37,516 nt of DNA. Origin: Planktothrix tepida PCC 9214. GTDB taxonomy: Bacteria > Cyanobacteriota > Cyanobacteriia > Cyanobacteriales > Microcoleaceae. A model generated the notes under the pieces. That model was not told where the DNA came from, made no database searches, and saw only the letters and a program-made list of their open reading frames with translations. Position 1 is the stretch's first letter, and every line of letters starts with the position of its first letter. Position numbers and translations under genes: made by a program. Shown here one piece after another: positions 15,068 to 24,751 of this stretch. The DNA is taken from the NCBI RefSeq assembly GCF_900009145.1, contig NZ_LN889802.1, positions 268,123-305,638 on the forward strand, given 5' to 3'.

Positions 15068-15858
15068 GAGCGGATTTTCCTCCAGGGGGTTCCTGTCCCA
15101 GATTTGATTAGAACAATCGACCTTTGGGATGAATCGCGCTTGATTCTTTTAACTCCAAGCATTTTAGCCGATTCAGATCAATGGATTTTGTTTTTTCTAA
15201 GATTAAAGATAATTCTCTGGGAACATCTCAGCCGTGGGATAAGTCAATGAGGCTAGACTTTATCTTGCGTTCGTTTCGGCGGTAGTTTAGGGTTGTTGTC
15301 AAGAAGAGAGTTTTAAACGAAGCGATGTCAGGGATCATCAGCATTGAGAACTGGCGTTTCACGCTTGGGCAGTACAGGGATAGTTTTCACATCAAGCGAT
15401 CATTAATTTATGAGGGGTTTGTCCCCTAAAAGCAATGAAACAAAAGAGGTGAGATCATCGAATCGTTCTTTTCTGTCCATTTAGCCCTTAAACAAAAGTT
15501 TCTCAATCGCTTGCTATTTTCTTGACACTTCTGTTAAGCTGATACGATATTTTTTTATTCATTACTGAAGAAAGTTTAGCTTTACGATCAGGGTTTCCCC
15601 TAGGTGATGCTCAACTGTTTTTTGTATTGACAGAGATGCAGGTTGCACAACTGCCAGCGATGTCCTTTTTTCAGTTAGAATACACTGGATTGTTTATTCC
15701 TTTTAGGATAAACTAAACCTGGTGTTCATTACCAAACTGGAATCACTGGTCAGTTAAAGTTTAATCATCTCTAAGACTACCAGTAGCGAAGTTCCTATTG
15801 TAGAATCCCAGAAAAATCAAAATCCTAACAACATTAAGCTCACGTGAGGAGGACTTGA
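15068..15858. other. Long intergenic region upstream of an RTX gene
   Basis: This 791-base gap has no convincing gene; an open frame at 15014-15250 looks random. TTGACA at 15522-15527 followed by TACGAT at 15543-15548 is a weak promoter candidate with short spacing. The 3' end carries a very strong ribosome-binding site for the RTX gene, GAGGAGG at 15846-15852, six bases from its ATG. A long untranslated leader is therefore possible. Confidence 0.45.
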
Positions 15859-16803
15859 ATGTCTCAGATAGCAGGAACCAATCCATCAACAGTGGAAGTA
15901 CAGACTGGCTCTAACGGGTTAGTTACTCTAGTTGCGGCAACAGCTGGAGAAAACAACATAACAGGAACCGCTAATACCGTCCTGATTAAGGGTAACGCTC
16001 AAGGTGGCCCTCTCGTAGCTGGTGCAGCAAACCCTATTATCATTCAAGGTTTGGGTGGCAATGATTCGATTGTAGGTAGCAGTGGCAGCAGTACCAGCAG
16101 TGGCAACGATCAACTGTACGGTAACGAGGGACTTGACACCATCTATGGTTTAGGTGGAAATGATGTGATTGCCGGGGGTGCTGACAATGACCTGCTGTAC
16201 GGTGGAGATGGAAATGATAACATCTTTGGTGATCTAGGAGATGATAAGGTGTACGGTGGCGTTGGTAATGACCAGCTTGCGGGTGATGGTGCCCCAGAGC
16301 TACCCGGAGGAAATGACCTTATTGATGGTGGCGATGGCGATGACACCATCTGGGGTCAACAAGGCGATGACAGCCTTTATGGTGGAGTCGGAAACGACAC
16401 CATCTTTGGTGGCAAAGGAGACGATATTATTGCGGGTGGAGACGGTAATGATTTCATTACTGGAGACAAAGGCAATGATAACCTATCGGGTAATGCCGGA
16501 AGTGACACATTTGCCTTCACCCAAGTTGGTAGTGCGGATGCTGACGTAGTAGTTGATTTCACATCAGGAACTGACAAGATTGCCTTATCTACTACTGAGT
16601 TCGCATCTCTAGGTGTCAGTGTAGAAGCTGGTGAATTCCAAGTGATTGCTAACTTCAATACTGCTAACGTCGGTACTACGACTGGACTGATTTATGACTC
16701 CCAAAGTGGCAAGTTATACTTCGTCACGGGTGGTGCTGCTCAAGAAGTAGCTACATTTGTCAATAAACCTACTCTAACAGCCAGCGACTTTGAACTATTC
16801 TAA
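15859..16803 (+). CDS. RTX calcium-binding repeat protein, probably type I secreted
   Basis: The 314-residue acidic protein has no N-terminal signal peptide. After a Thr/Ala/Asn-rich start, residues about 64-215 are glycine/aspartate nonapeptides of the GGxGxDxUx type (GGDGNDNIFGDLGDDKVYGG, GGKGDDIIAGGDGNDFITG) that form a calcium-bound parallel beta-roll. The C-terminal segment (about 216-314) with GSDTFAF, DFTSGTDKIALS and LTASDFELF is the usual RTX C-terminal cap and secretion region for a type I (ABC) exporter, which is not encoded here. A strong GAGGAGG site and frequent GGT/AAC codons, unlike its AT-ending neighbours, suggest high expression, as for a surface or sheath protein. Confidence 0.92.
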   Translation: MSQIAGTNPSTVEVQTGSNGLVTLVAATAGENNITGTANTVLIKGNAQGGPLVAGAANPIIIQGLGGNDSIVGSSGSSTSSGNDQLYGNEGLDTIYGLGGNDVIAGGADNDLLYGGDGNDNIFGDLGDDKVYGGVGNDQLAGDGAPELPGGNDLIDGGDGDDTIWGQQGDDSLYGGVGNDTIFGGKGDDIIAGGDGNDFITGDKGNDNLSGNAGSDTFAFTQVGSADADVVVDFTSGTDKIALSTTEFASLGVSVEAGEFQVIANFNTANVGTTTGLIYDSQSGKLYFVTGGAAQEVATFVNKPTLTASDFELF

Positions 16804-16831
16804 GTCTGAACTTGCTATAATTTAGTTCTAG

Positions 16832-16857
16832 GGGGTAGCTAGTCTACCCCATTTTTT
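16832..16857 (+). terminator. Intrinsic terminator of the RTX gene
   Basis: GGGGTAG (16832-16838) pairs with CTACCCC (16844-16850) around a 5-base loop, followed by A and six Ts (16852-16857). It is a textbook rho-independent terminator 28 bases past the stop. Confidence 0.92.
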
Positions 16858-16872
16858 ATGGGCAGTAATGGC

Positions 16873-17097
16873 TTAATCTTCCGGCTTAGGAGGGACAGGA
16901 TCATATCCCCCTGGATGATAGGGATGACAGCGTAGAATGCGTTGCACTGCTAACCAACTGCCTTGAATTATTCCAAAGCGTTCGATGGCTTCAATGGCAT
17001 ATTGGGAACAAGTGGGGTGAAAGCGACAAACGGGAGGAAACAGGGGGGAAATTAAGAATCTGTAGCCTCGAATTAAGGTAATTAATAGAATTTTCAT
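16873..17097 (-). CDS. yidD: Membrane protein insertion efficiency factor YidD
   Basis: YidD is a small amphipathic membrane-associated protein that assists YidC-dependent insertion of membrane proteins. The start [14 protein letters not shown] (ATG at 17097) gives 74 residues. It contains the full family core: [24 protein letters not shown], three conserved Cys in the VCRFHPTCS and LRCHPY contexts, and HPGGYDPVP at the end. The frame opens up to 17178, but that extension overlaps truB and is not conserved-looking. It lies 13 bases downstream of truB, so it is probably co-transcribed; elsewhere yidD usually sits with rnpA/yidC. Confidence 0.93.
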   Translation of the reverse strand: MKILLITLIRGYRFLISPLFPPVCRFHPTCSQYAIEAIERFGIIQGSWLAVQRILRCHPYHPGGYDPVPPKPED

Positions 17098-17110
17098 ATC
17101 ATTAAATTTG

Positions 17111-18004
17111 TTAATTTTCAGCGAGAACAACTTGAGGAGCGAGGAGAACTTGATCGGAAGTTTCGATAAATTTTCCAATTCCTAAAAGTTGATTGTCTAA
17201 ATCATAAACACTCACGGGTTGAGGTTTTAAGGTTTCAGAATCTACAGCAATTGATTGTCCTTGACACCAACGTTTTGCAGATTCATCGGTGAGTGTAATA
17301 ATTGTTAAATGATTTAAAGCTAAGGTCGGAGATAGGGGAAAAAATGTTTGTTGTTGAACTTGGGTTTCTAGGGTTTCTAAAGTTAAACTATTTTCTAAAG
17401 AGAAACCACTGCTTTCTGTTCGGATAAGATGAGCTAAGGTTCCACCGCAATTCAGTATCGCTCCTAAATCTCTAGCAATAGAGCGAATATAAGTTCCTGA
17501 ACCACAGGCGATCACAATTTCTAACTCAGGAAATTCTCCCGGATACCAATTTAAAATTTTGAGATCAAAAATTTCAACTGTCCGACTTGGAACTTCAATA
17601 TTTTCTCCTTTTCTCGCTAAATCATATAATCGTTTTCCTTGAACATGAATGGCACTATAAAGCGGAGGAATCTGTTGAATTTTACCCTTAAATTGAGGAA
17701 GAATTTCTTGAATTTGTTGGAGTTGTAAATGGGGTACAGGTTGACTCGTTAATATTTCTCCTTCCAAGTCATCGGTTGTGGTGGTGACACCAAATCGAAT
17801 TCTAGCTTGATAGGCTTTTTGAGGCGGGAGAAATTGTAATAAACGAGTGGCTTTTCCCAGAGCAAGGGGTAACACTCCTGTTGCTGCTGGGTCGAGGGTT
17901 CCGGCGTGTCCGACTCGTTTTAATCGTAAGATTCGACGCACTCGCGCCACACAGTCATGGGAGGTTAAACCCGCAGATTTATTAAGGTTGAGAAACCCGT
18001 ACAT
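17111..18004 (-). CDS. truB: tRNA pseudouridine(55) synthase
   Basis: TruB converts U55 of the tRNA T-arm to pseudouridine and also acts as a tRNA-folding chaperone. The 297-residue protein begins [24 protein letters not shown] and has the catalytic motif [24 protein letters not shown] with nucleophile D38. Further family motifs are [22 protein letters not shown] and [13 protein letters not shown] (about 189-201). The C-terminal part resembles a short PUA-like domain (LLGIGKF near the end). It reads into yidD. Confidence 0.95.
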   Translation of the reverse strand: MYGFLNLNKSAGLTSHDCVARVRRILRLKRVGHAGTLDPAATGVLPLALGKATRLLQFLPPQKAYQARIRFGVTTTTDDLEGEILTSQPVPHLQLQQIQEILPQFKGKIQQIPPLYSAIHVQGKRLYDLARKGENIEVPSRTVEIFDLKILNWYPGEFPELEIVIACGSGTYIRSIARDLGAILNCGGTLAHLIRTESSGFSLENSLTLETLETQVQQQTFFPLSPTLALNHLTIITLTDESAKRWCQGQSIAVDSETLKPQPVSVYDLDNQLLGIGKFIETSDQVLLAPQVVLAEN

Positions 18005-18065
18005 TATGGTATTGAATACTCTCTATGAAATCGTTATTTTATCCTATTATTTTCTCAAATTTTAG

Positions 18066-18920
18066 CTAAGAGAGAGATTTAAAATCTCCAGATGTTAAAT
18101 TTCCTGTAAAACCGGGAAGGAATGCTAAATAAGTGGGATTATTAACATTATCCGTGCGAATCAATACACCGTTAATGTCATTAACACTTCCCGTTTCAAT
18201 GACTAATTGACTATAGGTTAAGTCTGACGGCAGAAAAAAGAAGTCGTTATTATCATTATAATCGAAAATCACATCAACGAAAGCTGAATTAGCACTACCA
18301 GAATTAACAGAAATCAAAAATCCATCTTGTCCTTCACCGCCGACTAAAATATCTTGACCTCGATCTCCCGATAACAAATCATCTCTATTTCCCCCCAAGA
18401 TACAATCATCACCGGCTCCGCCATATAGGGTGTTATTATTATCATCAGTTCCGATCGAATCACTACCCGCTATCAAGAGGTCATTATCATTATTTCCTGA
18501 TAAAAAATCTTGTCCATTCCCTCCATATAAGGTATCACTACCTTTTCCTCCAAACAAGGTATCATTTCCTTCATTCCCTAAAATAGAATCCCGACTTTGA
18601 TTCCCATTAATATAATCATTTCCCGTTTCACCCTCAATCAAATCCTCTCCGTCATCACCAAAAATGGTATCCCCTCCCCCCCGACCATACAAACTATCAT
18701 CCCCTATATTGCCTCGAATAATATCAGCAGCAGCAGTTCCAGCTAGACTAGCTCCCAAGGTATCACTCACCTGGGGAATTTGATTTCCGGTCACGGTATC
18801 ATTTCCGGTCACGGTATCATTTCCATTATTACCCCCGGTTGTATCATTGGTTAAGGTGTCCCCAGGAAGGGTTTGGTCGTATAATAGGAAAATTAAGTTA
18901 GGATCAAATGCGGATGTCAT
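18066..18920 (-). CDS. Second RTX calcium-binding repeat protein
   Basis: This 284-residue acidic protein has no signal peptide. An Asn/Thr/Gly-rich start (about 20-45) includes two exact NDTVTG hexapeptides. RTX nonapeptides occupy about 60-195 (GNIGDDSLYGRGGGDTIFG, GNEGNDTLFGGKGSDTLYG, GGAGDDCILGG). The C-terminal segment (about 196-284; FVDVIFDYNDNNDFFFLPSDLTY, LTSGDFKSL) resembles the end of the RTX protein at 15859 and is the likely type I secretion region. Repeats are less regular than in that protein and codon use is AT-rich like its neighbours, so expression is probably lower. Its stop is 61 bases upstream of the truB start, on the same strand. Confidence 0.9.
   Translation of the reverse strand: MTSAFDPNLIFLLYDQTLPGDTLTNDTTGGNNGNDTVTGNDTVTGNQIPQVSDTLGASLAGTAAADIIRGNIGDDSLYGRGGGDTIFGDDGEDLIEGETGNDYINGNQSRDSILGNEGNDTLFGGKGSDTLYGGNGQDFLSGNNDNDLLIAGSDSIGTDDNNNTLYGGAGDDCILGGNRDDLLSGDRGQDILVGGEGQDGFLISVNSGSANSAFVDVIFDYNDNNDFFFLPSDLTYSQLVIETGSVNDINGVLIRTDNVNNPTYLAFLPGFTGNLTSGDFKSLS
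18784..18819. repeat. Perfect 18-bp tandem duplication inside the RTX gene
   Basis: Two identical adjacent 18-base units (18784-18801 and 18802-18819) encode the repeated NDTVTG. In-frame duplication by slippage would explain it. Confidence 0.9.
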
Positions 18921-19275
18921 AATCAGTTAAGCATTAAGTTTGTCTTAAATTTTACCAACTCTGAAGTAGCCTAACGACAACCAAACGGTTAGTTTTTCAG
19001 ATTTTTGCCTGTGCATTACTCAATTATATTAAAATCCAGCCTATTTGTTCTCCTCATTCCGAACCTTCGAGACTGCAAAATTCAACAACTGTCAATTGCC
19101 ATAATTCCGTAAACTCACTGATAGCAAGATAAGGGATAAGTCGAATATAATAGGATCAACCTTGAGACTCTAAATAAATTTACTGCAAAAATGCGGGATT
19201 GCCAATCACAAGCCCAAACCTTGCACTCTTTTGTACCCGGATTGACATCTCTAATTCTTTATCCAACGGATTATT
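18921..19275. other. Divergent intergenic region
   Basis: This 355-base gap lies between the minus-strand RTX gene and the plus-strand HD-domain gene and must contain both promoters. No clear -35/-10 pair, hairpin or RNA gene stands out. TTGACA at about 19240 lacks a good -10 partner. Confidence 0.4.
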
Positions 19276-20238
19276 ATGTTTAATGCCACAGCCATTCTAA
19301 TTGATGCCTTTGTTCAACAATTACAAGCCGGATATCGTCGTACTTATGGAGGGTTTAAACCAGACTACCCTGAGATTATTGCTTGGGCTGGAACAATGGC
19401 TTTAGAAAATATTGCCAATTGTGATGCTCTTTATCATAACGTCGAGCATACTATGTTAGTGACGTTAGTAGGACAAGAAATTTTACGCGGAAAACATATC
19501 CGAGAAGGCGGTGTTACACCTCAAGATTGGTTGCATTTTATTATTTCCTTGCTGTGTCATGATATTGGTTATGTCAAAGGCGTTTGTCGTCAGGATCAAG
19601 AATCAATTGGTTTATATGCAACTGGAATTGGAGATGGAATTGTTTCGATTTCTGTTGGAGCCACGTCAGCTAGTTTAACACCTTATCATGTTGATCGCGG
19701 AAAATTAGTCATTGATGAACGATTTGGCGGTCATAATTTAATCGATGCGGAACAAATTAAACGCAATATTGAATTAACTCGTTTTCCGGTTCCCGCCGAT
19801 GAAACCCACCAAGATCGACATAATTATTCAGGACTAGCAAGAGCCGCTGATTTGATTGGTCAACTCAGTGATCCGCGCTATTTGAAAAAAATTAGTTCCT
19901 TATTTTATGAATTTGAAGAAGTGGGAACGAACAAAGTTTTAGGGTATAAAACCCCTGGAGATTTACGCCGAAATTACGCTAAGTTTTACTGGAATGGCGT
20001 ATTTCCTTATATTCCGGCGGCTCTCAAATATTTAGAACTCACCCAAGAAGGAAAGCAAGTTGTAGCAAATCTCTATGCTAATGTCTTTCAAGTGGAAAAT
20101 GAATCTCGAATTTTACAAGGAATTAATCAATTTCCCACGGAAACGAATGGCGGAAGTCGAACAGATCAAAATAAAGACGGTGTTCTCAATGAGCAAAAAC
20201 CGTTAGTCTTTAGTGAATTAACGGAGTTAAATTTATAG
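19276..20238 (+). CDS. HD-domain metalloprotein (Npun_R2479-like)
   Basis: The 320-residue cytoplasmic protein has the HD-superfamily metal site: H54 and H58 in YHNVEHTMLV, the H95-D96 pair in LLCHDIGYVKGVC, and a late Asp (D192, in ARAADLIGQLSD). HD proteins are usually metal-dependent phosphohydrolases, often on nucleotides or cyclic dinucleotides. The extra Cys residues flanking HD (CHDIGYVKGVC) are a notable feature of this subgroup. The last ~40 residues are polar and probably disordered. The substrate is unknown. It is separated from ligA by about 108 bases. Confidence 0.85.
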   Translation: MFNATAILIDAFVQQLQAGYRRTYGGFKPDYPEIIAWAGTMALENIANCDALYHNVEHTMLVTLVGQEILRGKHIREGGVTPQDWLHFIISLLCHDIGYVKGVCRQDQESIGLYATGIGDGIVSISVGATSASLTPYHVDRGKLVIDERFGGHNLIDAEQIKRNIELTRFPVPADETHQDRHNYSGLARAADLIGQLSDPRYLKKISSLFYEFEEVGTNKVLGYKTPGDLRRNYAKFYWNGVFPYIPAALKYLELTQEGKQVVANLYANVFQVENESRILQGINQFPTETNGGSRTDQNKDGVLNEQKPLVFSELTELNL

Positions 20239-20292
20239 AGACTTAGGATGGTTTGAAAAAAGGGAAATTCAAAATTGAGAAAGGGAGGTTGA

Positions 20293-22386
<2,094 letters not shown>

Positions 22387-22449
22387 AGTTCAGTAACTGT
22401 GCTTAAGCAGCAATTAAATCATGAGAATAATCAATCCTAAGACAGATCA

Positions 22450-22473
22450 ATACAATCGATTTTATTGTATAAT
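22450..22473 (+). promoter_or_regulatory. Candidate promoter/operator of the DMT transporter
   Basis: A consensus -10 TATAAT lies at 22468-22473, 28 bases before the ATG; the -35 is poor. A perfect 7-bp inverted repeat, ATACAAT (22450-22456) and ATTGTAT (22464-22470), overlaps the -10, as a repressor site would. Both points are sequence observations; the regulator is unknown. Confidence 0.4.
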
Positions 22474-22500
22474 TAATATGAGCTTATTTAAATTTTTAAA

Positions 22501-23433
22501 ATGTCAATTCATTCAACATCAGGGCGTTGGCGGTTAGGATTAGGGTTAGCGCTATTAACAACATTTTTATGGGGAATTTTACCATTAGGATTAGCCATTA
22601 TTTTACAAGCTTTAGATGTTTATACCGTTACTTGGTTTCGATTTTTAATTGCTTTTATCCTGTTAGGAGGATATTTAGCAACTCGTCAACAACTTCCTGA
22701 TATCCAAAAGTGGCGTTTAATGCCTTGGGGATTATTAGCAATTGCTACAATATTTTTAGCTGCTAACTATGTACTATTTTTACAAGGGTTAGCTTTGACT
22801 TCCCCTACAAATGCAGAAGTTTTAATTCAACTGTCTCCTGTTTTAATGGGGTTAGGGGCGATTGTTTTTTTTAAAGAACGTTATACACGATTACAAGGGT
22901 TAGGTTTAGGAGTTCTGACATTAGGTTTTAGTTTATTTTTTAATGAACAATTACGAATTTTAGTTACGGCTTCTGATCAATATTTATGGGGAAGTTTTAT
23001 AATTGGAGTTGCAGCAATCTCATGGGCAATTTATGCCTTAGCTCAAAAACAATTATTACAACAACTTCCCTCTACTCATATTATGTGGTTTATTTATGGA
23101 AGCTGCACCATTTTATATTTACCCATTGCGACACCAACAGCTATTTTTACTCTCACCCCTTTTCAACTCTTAATTTTACTGTTTTGCGGACTCAATACAT
23201 TAATTGCTTACGGCGCTTTTGCCGAATCTTTAGAACATTGGGAAGCATCCAGAGTGAGTGCCGTTTTAGCCTTAGCCCCGATTATAACATTAATTGCTGT
23301 TGATCTGGTTGCCCTATTATTTCCCCTATTAATCGAACCCGAACATTTAACAAGTTTAGCAATTATAGGAGCAATTTTAGTTGTATTAGGTTCGATGATG
23401 ATTGCATTAGGAAGAAAAACTTGGGGTGCGTAA
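22501..23433 (+). CDS. EamA/DMT-superfamily transporter
   Basis: The 310-residue inner-membrane protein has about ten hydrophobic segments arranged as two EamA halves. The first half has LLTTFLWGILPLGLAIIL and TVTWFRFLIAFILLGGYL, with TSPTNAEVLIQLSPVLMGLGA in its conserved late segment. The second repeats the pattern with AISWAIYALAQKQLLQ and SRVSAVLALAPIITLIAV. EamA proteins export amino acids or other small metabolites by proton or metabolite exchange; sequence alone does not give the substrate. It is a single-gene unit with a possible operator just upstream. Confidence 0.9.
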   Translation: MSIHSTSGRWRLGLGLALLTTFLWGILPLGLAIILQALDVYTVTWFRFLIAFILLGGYLATRQQLPDIQKWRLMPWGLLAIATIFLAANYVLFLQGLALTSPTNAEVLIQLSPVLMGLGAIVFFKERYTRLQGLGLGVLTLGFSLFFNEQLRILVTASDQYLWGSFIIGVAAISWAIYALAQKQLLQQLPSTHIMWFIYGSCTILYLPIATPTAIFTLTPFQLLILLFCGLNTLIAYGAFAESLEHWEASRVSAVLALAPIITLIAVDLVALLFPLLIEPEHLTSLAIIGAILVVLGSMMIALGRKTWGA

Positions 23434-23477
23434 TTCTATTGAGAGTTTCAGAGTTTAAAGGTTAACCAACTGAATAA

Positions 23478-23840
23478 TTAATTAACGGATAATTGATAAC
23501 CTTTTAAGCTATCTAAAATCGGTAAAATTTGTTCTCCTTCAAATACTTCCAGTTCTTGCTTCGGTTTAAAGACTAATATTAATCGTTCCTGCGGATCAAT
23601 TAACCAACCTAATTGCGTTTGATGTTTTAAACAAAATAAAATATTATTAATCACACGGGTTGACTGTTGTTCTGGGGATAAGATTTCAATTGTCCAATCT
23701 GGGGCGATAGTCGCATCATTGGCAATTTCTCCTTGTTCATCTAAAGGTATATTTTGCCATTCAAAAATAACAATATTAGGAACAATTGTTGTGATCCTAA
23801 ACTGTTTTGTAGAATTGCGATCGCTTCTAAATACAAGGGT
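23478..23840 (-). pseudogene. Decayed Uma2 (DUF820) family nuclease-like gene
   Basis: Minus-strand reading from 23840 to the TAA at 23478 gives about 120 codons matching the C-terminal two thirds of a Uma2/DUF820 protein: IVPNIVIFEW, IAPDWTIEILSPEQQSTRVI, LGWLIDPQERLILVFKP and LPILDSL. The frame is blocked upstream by a TGA (23841-23843), there is no start codon at the right place, and the N-terminal third is missing. Text in another frame (about 23820-23860) looks like further broken remains. Uma2 proteins have a PD-(D/E)XK fold and are multicopy in cyanobacteria. This copy is almost surely non-functional. Confidence 0.8.
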
Positions 23841-23974
23841 TCAGTTTGGGTATTGTCGAAAATTCCAACCTAGACTTTGACAGGAAAGTCTCGCACCCGT
23901 ATATTTATTGTAGCGGTTTGAGATAACACAAGGCATCCTGGAAATAGGAAGAAACGCTTGTAGGAGAATGGATC

Positions 23975-24679
23975 ATGCAGTATAATATGGCTGAACTTCA
24001 AGCATCAAGAGCATCATATAATTTGATTGATGATTCTACTGCTCTCCCAAACCCTGAAGACGAAACCCAGACCGTGCTGGATTCTCAGGAGTTAATGTGG
24101 TTTCATAGCCAGTTTGAAGACTGTATGGAAATGTTCGCCGATATGGATACGGTGGCGGAATATTTAGGTCAGCATAGTGGCTGGTTTTGTCGGTGTGCGT
24201 TACCGATGAAAACAGAACCGTTAGGAAATAACGCTTATGATTTACTGATTGGCAGATTTGGAGCTTTTGGCTATCTGGTGGAAGCGCGAATTGGGTTAGA
24301 ATTAGTCCCACCGGATGCTGAGGGGGTTTATCGGATTCGGACAGTTCCCATACCCAATTATACGGCTCCCGGTTATGAGGTCGATTTTCAATCTACCATG
24401 ACTTTAGTGGAATTACCCCCAGCAGAATTTTGCGCTGAACGCGGCATTAAATTAAGTGAATGTCCTACCCAAATTACCGGAGCAAAATGGCACTTAGATT
24501 TAGCAGTCGGGGTACAATTTCCTAAGTTTATTCGTTCCAAATCTCAATCGTTAATTCAAAAAACTGGGGATACCTTATTAAAAAATATTGTTAAACAAGT
24601 TTCCCGTCGTCTCAGCGCCAAAACTCAACAAGATTTCCACAGCACGTTGGGAATTCCCTTCCCCAAACAACAGCGTTAA
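23975..24679 (+). CDS. DUF1997 family protein
   Basis: This 234-residue soluble protein of unknown function belongs to a family shared by cyanobacteria and plastid-bearing plants. The start is backed by AGGAG at 23962-23966, eight bases before ATG 23975. Family-like stretches include MEMFADMDTVAEYLGQHSGWF, CALPMKTEPLGNNAYDLLIGRFGAFGY, VPIPNYTAPGYEVDFQS and the C-terminal VQFPKFIRSKSQSLIQKTGD, which suggests an SRPBCC/START-like lipid- or ligand-binding fold. That fold is inference. It is followed by a strong hairpin and converges on the PLD gene. Confidence 0.85.
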   Translation: MQYNMAELQASRASYNLIDDSTALPNPEDETQTVLDSQELMWFHSQFEDCMEMFADMDTVAEYLGQHSGWFCRCALPMKTEPLGNNAYDLLIGRFGAFGYLVEARIGLELVPPDAEGVYRIRTVPIPNYTAPGYEVDFQSTMTLVELPPAEFCAERGIKLSECPTQITGAKWHLDLAVGVQFPKFIRSKSQSLIQKTGDTLLKNIVKQVSRRLSAKTQQDFHSTLGIPFPKQQR

Positions 24680-24699
24680 GAATTGATTTAAAAGATAGA

Positions 24700-24743
24700 A
24701 GAAACTAGGTTTTTCACCTGGGTCATTGATCAACCTAGTTTCT
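24700..24743. terminator. Bidirectional hairpin terminator
   Basis: A perfect 12-bp stem pairs 24700-24711 with 24732-24743 around a 20-base loop, between two convergent genes. A T-rich flank is present on the minus-strand side. It probably ends both transcripts. Confidence 0.7.
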
Positions 24744-24751
24744 AAGTTAGT

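Noticed and set aside
15014-15250. 78-codon plus-strand frame upstream of the RTX gene
   Set aside because: It begins inside the beta-helix gene on the opposite strand, lacks a ribosome site and resembles no family.
16080-16500. Periodic DNA pattern that could be taken for a repeat array
   Set aside because: The periodicity is the nonapeptide code of the RTX protein, without spacers or identical units.
22986-23303. 105-codon frame within the DMT transporter
   Set aside because: It is an out-of-frame reading of a clear membrane protein gene.
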